Positions 51,269-59,780 of a stretch of DNA of 64,000 bases are shown piece by piece. How positions within the stretch are numbered: the stretch's first letter is position 1; each line of letters starts with the position of its first letter. This DNA is from an uncultured Lachnospiraceae bacterium. Its GTDB lineage: Bacteria; Bacillota; Clostridia; Lachnospirales; Lachnospiraceae. Both the position numbers and the translations under genes were made by a program. The stretch covers positions 1 through 64,000 of the forward strand of contig CAJTPO010000003.1 in assembly GCA_910578115.1 (NCBI GenBank), read 5' to 3'. Below the pieces are notes generated by a model. The model did not search any database and was not told the DNA's origin. It worked only from the letters and a program-made list of their open reading frames with translations.

Positions 51269-51805
51269 ATGAATATTAAGTTGAAACTGAAACGTGGATT
51301 GATCACGGCCCTTTTAATCTTCATATGTTTTTTATTGCAGTGCACCGTATTCCGCAGCCTGGCGTTCGGAGGAATTGTGCCGAACCTGTTGATTGTACTT
51401 ACGGCTTCCTTTGGATTTATGCGCGGGGAAAAGACAGGGCTTTTGATCGGGTTTTTCTGCGGTCTTCTGGTAGATATTTTTTTTGGAAATACAATCGGAT
51501 TTTACGGGCTGCTGTACATGTACATCGGTTACATGAATGGTAAATTCTGTACCATCTTTTATCCGCAGGATATAAAGCTCCCCATAGCGCTTATTCTTGG
51601 AAGCGATCTTTTCTATGGATTTATCTGTTACGTGATCATGTTTTTGCTGCGCAGCCGTTTTGATCTCGGGTATTATTTTTTAAATATCATACTGCCTGAG
51701 ATTGTTTATACGATTGTTGTTACTATTTTTTTATATCCGCTCATTCTCTGGATTAATACCAGTTTGGAGCGCAGTGAACTAAGGAGTGGAAAGAAGTTTG
51801 TTTGA
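51269..51805 (+). CDS. mreD: rod shape-determining protein MreD
   Basis: Integral membrane partner of MreC. The 178-residue product has about five membrane helices and the usual Gly-rich MRGEKTGLLIGFFCGLLVDIFF stretch (split here by family variation). It follows mreC by 21 bases and its last codons contain the start region of the PBP2 gene. Sequence conservation of MreD is weak, so position in the operon is much of the evidence. Confidence 0.92.
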   Translation: MNIKLKLKRGLITALLIFICFLLQCTVFRSLAFGGIVPNLLIVLTASFGFMRGEKTGLLIGFFCGLLVDIFFGNTIGFYGLLYMYIGYMNGKFCTIFYPQDIKLPIALILGSDLFYGFICYVIMFLLRSRFDLGYYFLNIILPEIVYTIVVTIFLYPLILWINTSLERSELRSGKKFV

Positions 51806-54677
51806 TCATATACTGGAACGCATTAAAGAAAATTTTTTGAATATGATCACTTCCAGACTGCTCATACTCGTATTTGTTTTATTCGGTATGGGCGGATACC
51901 TGATCTATACGATCTTTCAGCTGCAGATCGTTAAGGGAGAAGAATATTTCAATAATTTTCAACTGAGGATTACGAGGGAACGCACGATTCCGGCCACCAG
52001 GGGCAATATTCTGGATTGTAACGGAAATTTGCTGGCCTATAATGAGCTGGCCTATTCGGTCACGATCGAAGATGTGTACGAATCGGGCCGGAAAAAGAAT
52101 GCCCGGTTAAATGCTACGATCCATCATCTTATCACCCTGATCGAGCGCTGCGGCGACAAGATTATCAATGATTTTCATATTGTGCTGGACAGCAACGGCA
52201 ACTATCGATACAGTGTGGAAGGAACACAGCTTCTGCGTTTTCTGGCGGATGTCTACGGTCATGCCACCATTGACGACGACGATTTCAAAGAAAAAGAGAA
52301 GACTGCCACCCCCGATGAAGTGATAGCATATCTGTGCAGCACTGCCAGGTATGGGATCGGTAATTACACTGACCCGGATGATTCTTCCACTTTTGAAGCG
52401 GGGCTTGGCTATACGAAAGAAGAAATTCTCAAAATCATTACCATCCGTTTTGCCATGAGTGCCAACAGCTACCAGCGTTATATTGCCACCACGGTGGCCA
52501 ACAATGTGTCCGAAGAGACGGTGGCTGTGGTGATGGAGAATGCGGATGTCCTGGACGGTGTTTCCATTGCGGAAGGTACTGTCCGTAAATATAACGACAG
52601 TATCTATTTTGCACAGATCATCGGCTATACCGGAAAGATCAATCCGGAAGAACTGCAGCTGCTGCAGGAGCAGGATGATTCCTATGATCTGAACGATACG
52701 GTAGGGAAATCCGGCATAGAAGCATCCATGGAGATGGAGCTGCAGGGAAATAAGGGATCCGAGACGGTTTTTGTGGACAATCTGGGTAAAGTGATCGAGA
52801 CAAGCGACAGAACGGAACCTTCGGCCGGAAACGATGTGTGGCTGACCATGGATACCGACCTGCAGAAGGCATGTTATCATATATTGGAATCCAAGCTGGC
52901 AAGCATATTGCTTAAGAGCCTGGAGAATATTAAAGAATATCATGTACCGGAGGGCGGCAGCGGCGGAAACATCATTCTTCCGATCTATGATGTTTATTTT
53001 GCATGCATTAATAATAATATCATTGATACTGCTCATTTTGCAGAGGAGGATGCCAGGGAAACGGAGCGCCTTGTCCACCAGACATTTACAGACAGGAAAG
53101 CGCTTGTTCACGCAACGCTTCGTGAGGAGCTGGAAGAGACCTGTACGCCATATAATCTGTTAGATAAAGAGTATCAGAATTATGAGAGCTACATTGTTTC
53201 GATGCTGTACGACGACGACATCATCATGCGGTCGGCGGTTGACAAAGAGGATGAGACCTATATCGCCTGGACGACCGATGAGGTGATCAGTCTAAATGAA
53301 TATCTGAATTACACCATCGCCAGGAACTGGGTCAATGTCCCTAAATTAGATATTGACTCCCGGTATTCTGATTCTATTGAGATCTATCAGAAGCTGATTG
53401 AATATATTTTTACCAGTCTCGATAAAGACCTTACCTTTGATAAGCGCATATACCGTTATATGATCAATAACGATGAATTGACAGGCAGGCAGATCTGCCA
53501 GCTGTTGTTGGAGCAGAATCTGGTGGAGATTCCGGATGAGGAGCTGCAGCAGTTTAAGTCGGGCGCAGAGACCGCTTACGTTTTCATGCGGAACCGGATC
53601 GAGAATCTGGATATTACGCCTGCACAGCTGGCTCTCGATCCTCATTCAGGCTCTATTGTTGTCACGGATGTTAATAACGGTAATGTGCTGGCCATGGTAT
53701 CTTATCCCAGTTACGATAACAATAAGATGGCCAATGGCGTGGATGCGGCTTATTTTGCGGCCTTACAGGACGATTTGTCGTCTCCGCTTATCAACTATGC
53801 AACACAGCAGAGAACCGCTCCTGGTTCAACTTTTAAGATTGTAGCAGCCACCGCCGGATTAACGGAAGGCGTAATCTCTCTGACAGATACGATCTCCTGT
53901 ACGGGAATCTTCGAGAAGATATCTCCGCCGCCAAAGTGCTGGCGTCTTTCCGGACATGGATTTTTGAATGTGACAGGCGGCATTCAGCATTCCTGCAACG
54001 GCTTTTTCTATGAAGTCGGTTACCGGCTGGGAATCGTGGGAGATACGTACAACAATGACGTTGCGCTCAATAAGCTGGCGAAAGCGGCTGATCTGTTTGG
54101 ATTATCGGAGCCTTCCGGTGTGGAGATCGAAGAGTATACGCCGGAAATATCCAGTGAGGACGCCGTTCGTTCGGCCATCGGACATGGCACGAATAACTAT
54201 ACCACCGCGGGTCTTGCGCGATACGTTACAACTGTTGCCAACAGCGGAACATGTTATAATTTAACATTGATAGATAAAATAGAAAACCAGAACACGGGTC
54301 TTGTTCTTGAGCACGAGGCACAGGTTCGCAGTCATATTGATATGGATCAGGCTTACTGGGATGCCATTCATACCGGCATGCGCAGGGTAGTGGAGGCCAA
54401 AGCATACTATGCGGATCTTGATGTCAATGTGGCCGGTAAAACTGGTACGGCGCAGGAGGACAGAAGCCGTCCGAATCACGCGCTTTTTATCAGTTATGCA
54501 CCCTATGAGGATCCGGAAATATCCGTTACCGTCCGCGTGGCCAACGGTTACACTTCAAGTTACAGCGCACAGATCGCAAAGGACGTCTATGCATATTATT
54601 ATGGATTAAAAGACGAAGACGAGATTATCACAGGAACTGCAGGCTCCCTGGTGGGTGGTGTGGTCAATGAGGATTGA
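51798..54677 (+). CDS. mrdA: penicillin-binding protein 2 (class B, large insertion)
   Basis: Transpeptidase for lateral wall growth, partner of RodA. The TTG at 51798 is chosen because GGAAAG lies four bases before; a GTG at 51786 falls inside the ribosome binding region. The 959-residue protein has one membrane helix (about residues 18-40), a dimerisation domain with ATRGNILDCNGNLLAYNE, and the transpeptidase domain with APGSTFKIVAA (Ser677), SCNGFF and AGKTGTAQ. Between VWLTMDTDLQKA (about 348) and DPHSGSIVVTD (about 613) there is an insertion of roughly 200 residues compared with usual PBP2. It is helical and acidic, with no motif I recognise. Confidence 0.94.
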   Translation: MFDHILERIKENFLNMITSRLLILVFVLFGMGGYLIYTIFQLQIVKGEEYFNNFQLRITRERTIPATRGNILDCNGNLLAYNELAYSVTIEDVYESGRKKNARLNATIHHLITLIERCGDKIINDFHIVLDSNGNYRYSVEGTQLLRFLADVYGHATIDDDDFKEKEKTATPDEVIAYLCSTARYGIGNYTDPDDSSTFEAGLGYTKEEILKIITIRFAMSANSYQRYIATTVANNVSEETVAVVMENADVLDGVSIAEGTVRKYNDSIYFAQIIGYTGKINPEELQLLQEQDDSYDLNDTVGKSGIEASMEMELQGNKGSETVFVDNLGKVIETSDRTEPSAGNDVWLTMDTDLQKACYHILESKLASILLKSLENIKEYHVPEGGSGGNIILPIYDVYFACINNNIIDTAHFAEEDARETERLVHQTFTDRKALVHATLREELEETCTPYNLLDKEYQNYESYIVSMLYDDDIIMRSAVDKEDETYIAWTTDEVISLNEYLNYTIARNWVNVPKLDIDSRYSDSIEIYQKLIEYIFTSLDKDLTFDKRIYRYMINNDELTGRQICQLLLEQNLVEIPDEELQQFKSGAETAYVFMRNRIENLDITPAQLALDPHSGSIVVTDVNNGNVLAMVSYPSYDNNKMANGVDAAYFAALQDDLSSPLINYATQQRTAPGSTFKIVAATAGLTEGVISLTDTISCTGIFEKISPPPKCWRLSGHGFLNVTGGIQHSCNGFFYEVGYRLGIVGDTYNNDVALNKLAKAADLFGLSEPSGVEIEEYTPEISSEDAVRSAIGHGTNNYTTAGLARYVTTVANSGTCYNLTLIDKIENQNTGLVLEHEAQVRSHIDMDQAYWDAIHTGMRRVVEAKAYYADLDVNVAGKTGTAQEDRSRPNHALFISYAPYEDPEISVTVRVANGYTSSYSAQIAKDVYAYYYGLKDEDEIITGTAGSLVGGVVNED

Positions 54678-54712
54678 TGTCGGCTGGTCATAGATACAGG
54701 GAGGAGAATTCG

Positions 54713-55393
54713 ATGAAAAATCCGGTTATTATCAAAAGCTTTCCAAACGGCCTCTCCATCTGGCTGGATGAGGAAATGCCCTTTTCTCAGTTGATTCAGG
54801 AGATTGCCTTCAAATTCAAAGAATCGGCACATTTCTTTAAAGATGCAAGTATGGTACTCTCTTTTGAGGGAAGGGGACTGTCCGATTTTGAAGAACGGCA
54901 GATCGTCAATACGATATCGGCCAACTCTTCCCTGAATATTGTCTGTATCATTGGCAAGAATGAGGAGACTGACAAAAATTACATCAAGGCATTACAGAAG
55001 TTATCCCTGCATCAACAGGCCATGGAGAATGCGGGACAATTCTATAAAGGGACGTTGAAAGACGGCCAGACGCTGGAAACAGAGAACAGCGTCATTGTTT
55101 TAGGGGATGTATATCCCGGTGCCTGCGTTGTATCCAATAAAGATATCGTCATACTGGGCGGCCTCTACGGACAAGCCTATGCCGGAGGAAGCGGAGAAGA
55201 GGGCCACTTTGTGGTTGCGCTTGAAATGTCACCAGAGAAATTAAAGATCGGTGATTTCAAATATAAAACATCAGAAAAACAGAGCAAATGGTCAATCAGA
55301 CCAAAGGTTCAGCCAAAGATTGCTTATGTGGAAGACGGAAGAGTGCTAATGGAGCCGATTACCAAAGAATTACTGAACAATCTGCCTGTGTAG
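54713..55393 (+). CDS. minC: septum site-determining protein MinC
   Basis: Inhibits FtsZ assembly away from midcell, recruited by MinD. The ATG at 54713 follows GGGAGGAG and gives 226 residues; an upstream in-frame ATG at 54674 lies before that site. The N-terminal domain is short; the C-terminal beta-helical domain begins with LKDGQTLETENSVIVLGDVYPGA and contains VSNKDIVILGGLYGQAYAG, typical of MinC. It follows PBP2 by 35 bases within the same cluster. Confidence 0.93.
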   Translation: MKNPVIIKSFPNGLSIWLDEEMPFSQLIQEIAFKFKESAHFFKDASMVLSFEGRGLSDFEERQIVNTISANSSLNIVCIIGKNEETDKNYIKALQKLSLHQQAMENAGQFYKGTLKDGQTLETENSVIVLGDVYPGACVVSNKDIVILGGLYGQAYAGGSGEEGHFVVALEMSPEKLKIGDFKYKTSEKQSKWSIRPKVQPKIAYVEDGRVLMEPITKELLNNLPV

Positions 55394-55394
55394 A

Positions 55395-55449
55395 ATATCG
55401 TAGACGATATAATGAATTGTGGCAGAGCAAGCCATATCCGGCCTGCTCT
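55395..55449 (+). promoter_or_regulatory. two small inverted repeats in the minC-minD gap
   Basis: ATATCGT-ag-ACGATAT at 55395-55410 is a perfect palindrome-like repeat, and AGAGCA-a-GCC pairs with GGC-c-TGCTCT at 55424-55449. A TTGTTC follows the second, so partial termination or mRNA processing between minC and minD is possible. Low certainty. Confidence 0.35.
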
Positions 55450-55496
55450 TGTTCAGGGGACGATAATACATCATATTGAGGAGGTCAGTAAAAGAT

Positions 55497-56288
55497 ATGA
55501 GTGAAGTAATTGTCGTCACATCAGGGAAAGGCGGAGTAGGCAAGACCACTACTTCCGCAAACGTTGGTACGGGTCTCGCCGCTATGGGTAAGAAGGTAAT
55601 TTTGATCGATACCGATATCGGTTTACGGAATCTGGATGTGGTTATGGGCCTGGAGAACCGGATCGTCTATAATCTGGTAGACGTGGTAGAGGGAAATTGC
55701 CGCATTAAGCAGGCCATCATCCGGGACAAAAGGTATCCCACTTTATTTCTGCTGCCATCCGCGCAGACGAGAGATAAGAGCGCCGTCAATCCGGCACAGA
55801 TGGTCAGAATGGTAAGTCATCTGAAGGATCAGTTTGATTATATCATCCTGGATTGTCCGGCAGGCATCGAACAGGGATTTCAGAACGCCATAGCGGGAGC
55901 GGACAGGGCGCTTGTCATTACTACTCCGGAGGTTTCCGCCATCAGGGATGCGGACCGCATCATCGGCCTGCTGGAGGCCAATGAAATACATAAGATAGAT
56001 TTGATCATTAACCGGATCCGCTACGATATGATCAAAAGAGGAGACATGATGTCTTCCGAGGACGTAGTGGAGATCCTTTCCCTGCCTTTGTTAGGCATGG
56101 TTCCTGACGATGAAAATGTGGTGATCGCTACCAATCAGGGGGAGCCACTGGTCGGCAGTAATACACTGGCGGGCAAAGCCTATCAGAATATCTGTTACAG
56201 GATCCTCGGAAGAGAGGTGCCCTTTCTCGATCTGGAGAAAGGGGTTTCATTCTGGGCCAGGGTATCAGGTATCTTTCATAAGGGTTAG
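55497..56288 (+). CDS. minD: septum site-determining protein MinD
   Basis: Membrane-associated ATPase that brings MinC to the membrane and oscillates or localises with MinE. The 263-residue product starts at ATG 55497 after GAGGAGG. It has the deviant Walker A motif GKGGVGKTT, IDTDIGLRNLDVVMGLE, DCPAGIEQGFQNA and TTPEVSAIRDADR. The C-terminal amphipathic membrane-targeting helix is present (FWARVSGIFHKG). minE follows after 11 bases. Confidence 0.97.
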   Translation: MSEVIVVTSGKGGVGKTTTSANVGTGLAAMGKKVILIDTDIGLRNLDVVMGLENRIVYNLVDVVEGNCRIKQAIIRDKRYPTLFLLPSAQTRDKSAVNPAQMVRMVSHLKDQFDYIILDCPAGIEQGFQNAIAGADRALVITTPEVSAIRDADRIIGLLEANEIHKIDLIINRIRYDMIKRGDMMSSEDVVEILSLPLLGMVPDDENVVIATNQGEPLVGSNTLAGKAYQNICYRILGREVPFLDLEKGVSFWARVSGIFHKG

Positions 56289-56299
56289 GGGGGATTAAG

Positions 56300-56566
56300 T
56301 TGTTTAAAAACATTCTAAAACGAAAAAGTTCCAGAGAAATTGCCAAAGACAGATTAAAGATCCTGTTGATATCCGACCGGGTCAATTGTTCTCCGGAGAT
56401 GATGGAAATGATAAAGAATGACATCGCACAGGTAATCTCCAAATATATGAAGATCGATACGAAGAGTATGGAGATACAGATCACCAAGACCGGAAACAAG
56501 GGACGTGGGCTTAAGAACCCAACGTTGTATGCGAATATACCGATTCTGGACCTTAAGAATGATTGA
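56300..56566 (+). CDS. minE: cell division topological specificity factor MinE
   Basis: Stimulates MinD ATPase and gives the Min system its spatial pattern. The 88-residue protein starts at TTG 56300 with GGGGGG just upstream. Its N-terminal amphipathic helix, MFKNILKRKSSREIAKDRLK, is typical; the C-terminal topological domain follows. Presence of minE implies a MinCDE system rather than the MinCD-DivIVA/MinJ system of Bacillus. Confidence 0.95.
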   Translation: MFKNILKRKSSREIAKDRLKILLISDRVNCSPEMMEMIKNDIAQVISKYMKIDTKSMEIQITKTGNKGRGLKNPTLYANIPILDLKND

Positions 56567-56614
56567 GTACGGGAATGGTTAAAGAACGAAGGATAGAAAG
56601 GAGATGACCGGCAT

Positions 56615-57721
56615 ATGCTGCGGCAGTATCATATCAGGGATTATGATTTCAAACTGATTTTCTTAGTATCGGCGCTTACTGTGATCGGCATTCTTGCCAT
56701 CGGCAGCGCCGCCACGGAATCTCTGCAGACCAAACAGATCGCGGGATTTGTATTGGGACTTTTTTTAATGCTGGTCATCTCTTTGTTTGACTATTCTGTG
56801 CTCCTTAAGCTTTACTGGCTGATCTATCTTCTGAATATTGCGCTTCTGGCGCTGGTTAAATTGATCGGTGTGGAAGTAAACGGTGCAAAAAGATGGGTCG
56901 TTATTATGGGTATCCAGTTTCAGCCTTCGGAAACCGCCAAGATCATGATATTATTATTCTTCGCGCAGTTTATTATGAAGCATAAAGAGGAAATGCATTC
57001 TATCAAGACAATCGGTTCCTGTGTGCTGCTTTTTCTGCCGCCGGTGGCTTTGATCTACAAGCAGCCGGATATGTCCACCAGTATTATGGTCGGCCTGTTA
57101 TTCTGCGTGATCCTGCTGATCGGAGGTATCAGCTGGAAATATGTTATCGGCGCGATCGCCGTGGCTGTCCCTGCCTTTGTGATCCTGCTGATGCTGGTCT
57201 TACAGCCGGACCAGAAAATTATCAATGGTTTTCAGCAGGAGCGTATCCTGGCTTGGATCTACCCGGAAGAGTATGCCAAGACGACGGCTTACCAACAGAC
57301 CAATTCTATTATTGCAATCGGTTCCGGTATGTTGTATGGTAAAGGATATAAAACAAATGAGATCAGTTCCGTCAAGAACGGAAATTTTATTTCAGAGCCT
57401 GAAACTGACTTTATTTACGCGGTTATTGGGGAAGAATTTGGATTTGTAGGCGGCTGCACTGTAATTGTGTTATTGATTTTAATCTCATTTGAATGTATTA
57501 TGGTAGCTAGGAGGGCAAAAGACCTTGCAGGAACCATTATTGCTGCCGGGGTAGCGGCAATGGTTGGTTTTCAAGGTGTTATCAATATTTCGGTAGCTAC
57601 CGGAGTGATTCCGAATACAGGAATTCCACTGCCTTTTGTAAGTTATGGATTAACTTCGCTGGTGAGCCTGTATATTGGGGTGGGGTTCGTACTGAATGTA
57701 CGACTGCAATGCAAAAAATGA
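56615..57721 (+). CDS. rodA: SEDS peptidoglycan polymerase RodA
   Basis: Polymerises glycan strands for lateral wall growth with PBP2. The 368-residue protein has about ten membrane segments. Motifs: GIQFQPSETAKIMI, PDMSTSIMV, ISEPETDFIYAVIGEEFG (with the SEDS catalytic Asp) and TGIPLPFVSYGLTSL. Length is typical of RodA and lacks the N-terminal extension of the SEDS protein at 24.6 kb. The start follows GAAAGGAGATGACC. It lies last in the Mre-Min cluster, and mgsA starts 22 bases after its stop. Confidence 0.94.
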   Translation: MLRQYHIRDYDFKLIFLVSALTVIGILAIGSAATESLQTKQIAGFVLGLFLMLVISLFDYSVLLKLYWLIYLLNIALLALVKLIGVEVNGAKRWVVIMGIQFQPSETAKIMILLFFAQFIMKHKEEMHSIKTIGSCVLLFLPPVALIYKQPDMSTSIMVGLLFCVILLIGGISWKYVIGAIAVAVPAFVILLMLVLQPDQKIINGFQQERILAWIYPEEYAKTTAYQQTNSIIAIGSGMLYGKGYKTNEISSVKNGNFISEPETDFIYAVIGEEFGFVGGCTVIVLLILISFECIMVARRAKDLAGTIIAAGVAAMVGFQGVINISVATGVIPNTGIPLPFVSYGLTSLVSLYIGVGFVLNVRLQCKK

Positions 57722-57743
57722 TATAAGTAAAGAGGGTGTTATT

Positions 57744-58139
57744 ATGAACATTGCGTTAATTGCGCACGATGCAAAGAAGAAACTGATGCAGAATTTCTGC
57801 ATCGCTTATCGGGGAATTTTAAGCAAGAATGATTTATATGCGACCGGAACGACCGGCCGGCTGATCGAGGAAGTAACGAATCTGTCGATTCACAAATATC
57901 TTGCCGGGCATTTAGGCGGCGCACAGCAGATCGGCGCACAGATTGAACATAATCAGATCGACCTGGTGATCTTTCTGCGTGATCCGCTCTATCCGAAATC
58001 ACATGAACCGGATGTCAATAATGTGGTGGTGTTGTGTGATAAACATAATATTCCACTGGCAACAAATCTGGCGTCCGCGGAGTTAATGATCAAATCGCTC
58101 GAAAGAGGAGACCTAGAGTGGCGTGAAATGTACAAATAA
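57744..58139 (+). CDS. mgsA: methylglyoxal synthase
   Basis: Converts dihydroxyacetone phosphate to methylglyoxal and phosphate, a bypass of lower glycolysis when phosphate is scarce. The ATG at 57744 after AGAGGGTG gives 131 residues; the earlier in-frame start at 57696 is within rodA and rejected. Motifs: IALIAHDAKK, ATGTTGRLIEE (phosphate-binding), HLGGAQQIGAQI and FLRDPLYPKSHEPDVN with catalytic Asp residues. It follows rodA and overlaps the start of the D,D-carboxypeptidase gene. Confidence 0.96.
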   Translation: MNIALIAHDAKKKLMQNFCIAYRGILSKNDLYATGTTGRLIEEVTNLSIHKYLAGHLGGAQQIGAQIEHNQIDLVIFLRDPLYPKSHEPDVNNVVVLCDKHNIPLATNLASAELMIKSLERGDLEWREMYK

Positions 58140-59145
58140 TAATTTTTTAATCGGTGGCCTGACCACAGGGATAAAGATCAAATACAGACTGCTGGCGGCG
58201 GTTTTGGGGTCCGTAATGGTTGTGACAGGCTGCGGCAGCGCTCAATATGATATGGCATACAAAATGAATACGGATGTCAGCAGTTTTCAGCTCGCAGGTG
58301 CATCGTCAGCCCAGGAGACATTGACCCCTTTTGCATCCGATCTTTGTGTTGCCGGCGAGAGTGATATCTCTGCCTCAGGCGCATCTTTTCCGGATGTGGG
58401 AGCGGCGGCTTTATTTAATACCAAAAGTCTGGAAACGATCTATGCCAAAAATGTAAATGAACAGCTTAATCCGGCCAGCCTGACCAAGATCATGACAGCG
58501 CTTGTGGCCATCAAATATGGTTCTCCGGATCAAATGCTGACAGCTTCCGAGAATGTCAGGATCACCGAGCCGGGGGCTACGCTCTGTGGATTAAATCCAG
58601 GCGACCAGATGACAATGGAGCAGGCCTTACATGTACTTTTGCTGCAGTCCGCCAATGATGTGGCTGTTATGATTGCGGAGGGAGTGTCAGGTTCCGTAGA
58701 AGCTTTTGTGGCCAGGATGAATGAAGAAGCCGCCAGTATAGGAGCGACGAACTGTAATTTCACCAATCCAAATGGTCTGACGGAAGAAGGGCACTATATG
58801 ACGGCCTACGATCTGTATCTGATCTTTCAGGAAGCTCTGCAATATGAACTGTTTAACCAGATCATACAGATGGCCACTTATACCACTTCTTATCACGACA
58901 GAAATGGTGCGGAAAAAACACTGGACCTTAAGAATTCAAACAGATATTTGAGAGGAACCTGGGAAATGCCCGCCAATGTCACGGTCATAGGCGGTAAGAC
59001 CGGAACTACGACAGCCGCCGGCAGCTGTTTGATCCTGTTAGCCAAAAGCAGCGACGGAACACCTTATATATCCGTGATTTTAAAAGATTCTTCCGGGGAT
59101 CAGCTGTATACGGATATGACAGATCTGCTTGGCATCATCAAATAA
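58123..59145 (+). CDS. D-alanyl-D-alanine carboxypeptidase, lipoprotein, S11 family (DacF-like)
   Basis: Removes terminal D-Ala from wall peptides outside the cell. The 340-residue product starts at GTG 58123, overlapping mgsA, with AGAGGAG about twelve bases upstream. The signal peptide ends in a lipobox, VTGC, so it should be lipid-anchored rather than held by a C-terminal helix. Active-site motifs: PASLTKIM (Ser119, Lys122), QSANDVAVM (SxN near 175) and GGKTGTTT. The usual C-terminal DacA beta domain is missing or very short, consistent with the length. Confidence 0.93.
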   Translation: MKCTNNNFLIGGLTTGIKIKYRLLAAVLGSVMVVTGCGSAQYDMAYKMNTDVSSFQLAGASSAQETLTPFASDLCVAGESDISASGASFPDVGAAALFNTKSLETIYAKNVNEQLNPASLTKIMTALVAIKYGSPDQMLTASENVRITEPGATLCGLNPGDQMTMEQALHVLLLQSANDVAVMIAEGVSGSVEAFVARMNEEAASIGATNCNFTNPNGLTEEGHYMTAYDLYLIFQEALQYELFNQIIQMATYTTSYHDRNGAEKTLDLKNSNRYLRGTWEMPANVTVIGGKTGTTTAAGSCLILLAKSSDGTPYISVILKDSSGDQLYTDMTDLLGIIK

Positions 59146-59154
59146 TATTTTTAG

Positions 59155-59183
59155 TTGTTTTTTTGTTTCTTTTCACTTATAAT
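59155..59183 (+). promoter_or_regulatory. sigma-A-type promoter before the small P-loop gene
   Basis: TTGTTT at 59155-59160 and TATAAT at 59178-59183, 17 bases apart, 60 bases before the next start. Confidence 0.6.
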
Positions 59184-59242
59184 ATGTTTAGATGAAGTGA
59201 TATCATAATTATACCAATATTTTACTTTAGGAGGGATTCATC

Positions 59243-59662
59243 ATGATTCAGTTGATTGTGGGAAAAAAGGGAAAAGGAAAGACCAAACACTTATTGGATA
59301 AAGTAAATGCAGAAATAAAAGATGTGGAAGGGAATGTTGTTTATCTGGACAAAAGCAGAAAGCATATGTTCGAACTGAACAATAAGATCAGATTGATCGA
59401 CGTACCTGACTATCTGGTATCAAACAGCGATGAATTCATTGGTTTTATTTGTGGTATTATTTCACAGGATCATGACCTGCAGTATATGTACCTTGACAGC
59501 TTTTTACAGATTTCCTGTCTGAAGGATGGTGATATAAGCGCTACCATCGATAAGTTGGAGACGATCAGCACGAAGTTCCATGTTGATTTTGTATTGAGTA
59601 TTTCCGTTGACGAAAGCGAGTTGCCGGATAATTTAAAATCCAGCGTTATTGTTTCACTGTAA
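59243..59662 (+). CDS. small P-loop protein of unknown function
   Basis: A 139-residue protein with a Walker A-like GKKGKGKTK at residues 7-15 at the N-terminus and a hydrophobic strand then Asp (MYLDSFLQI, near residue 89) that may serve as Walker B. No signal peptide or membrane segment. I do not recognise a described family; similar short proteins are sometimes labelled twitching-motility or ATPase-like by the P-loop only. The start follows GGAGGG. A terminator follows directly, so it is a single-gene unit between the wall enzymes and the HlyD-like gene. Confidence 0.8.
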   Translation: MIQLIVGKKGKGKTKHLLDKVNAEIKDVEGNVVYLDKSRKHMFELNNKIRLIDVPDYLVSNSDEFIGFICGIISQDHDLQYMYLDSFLQISCLKDGDISATIDKLETISTKFHVDFVLSISVDESELPDNLKSSVIVSL

Positions 59663-59691
59663 TCCCATACATATTAGTTGTGTAATTCCAT

Positions 59692-59718
59692 AAAAACCTC
59701 GGATGCTCCGAGGTTTTT
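59692..59718 (+). terminator. rho-independent terminator after the P-loop gene
   Basis: AAAAACCTCGGA-tgc-TCCGAGGTTTTT is a perfect 12-pair stem with a T-run. It ends the preceding unit before the HlyD-like gene. Confidence 0.93.
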
Positions 59719-59780
59719 AATATGTACACGGATTTATCCATTGAGCGTGATGCGAACTTATACAGTAAGGAGATGCTTGT

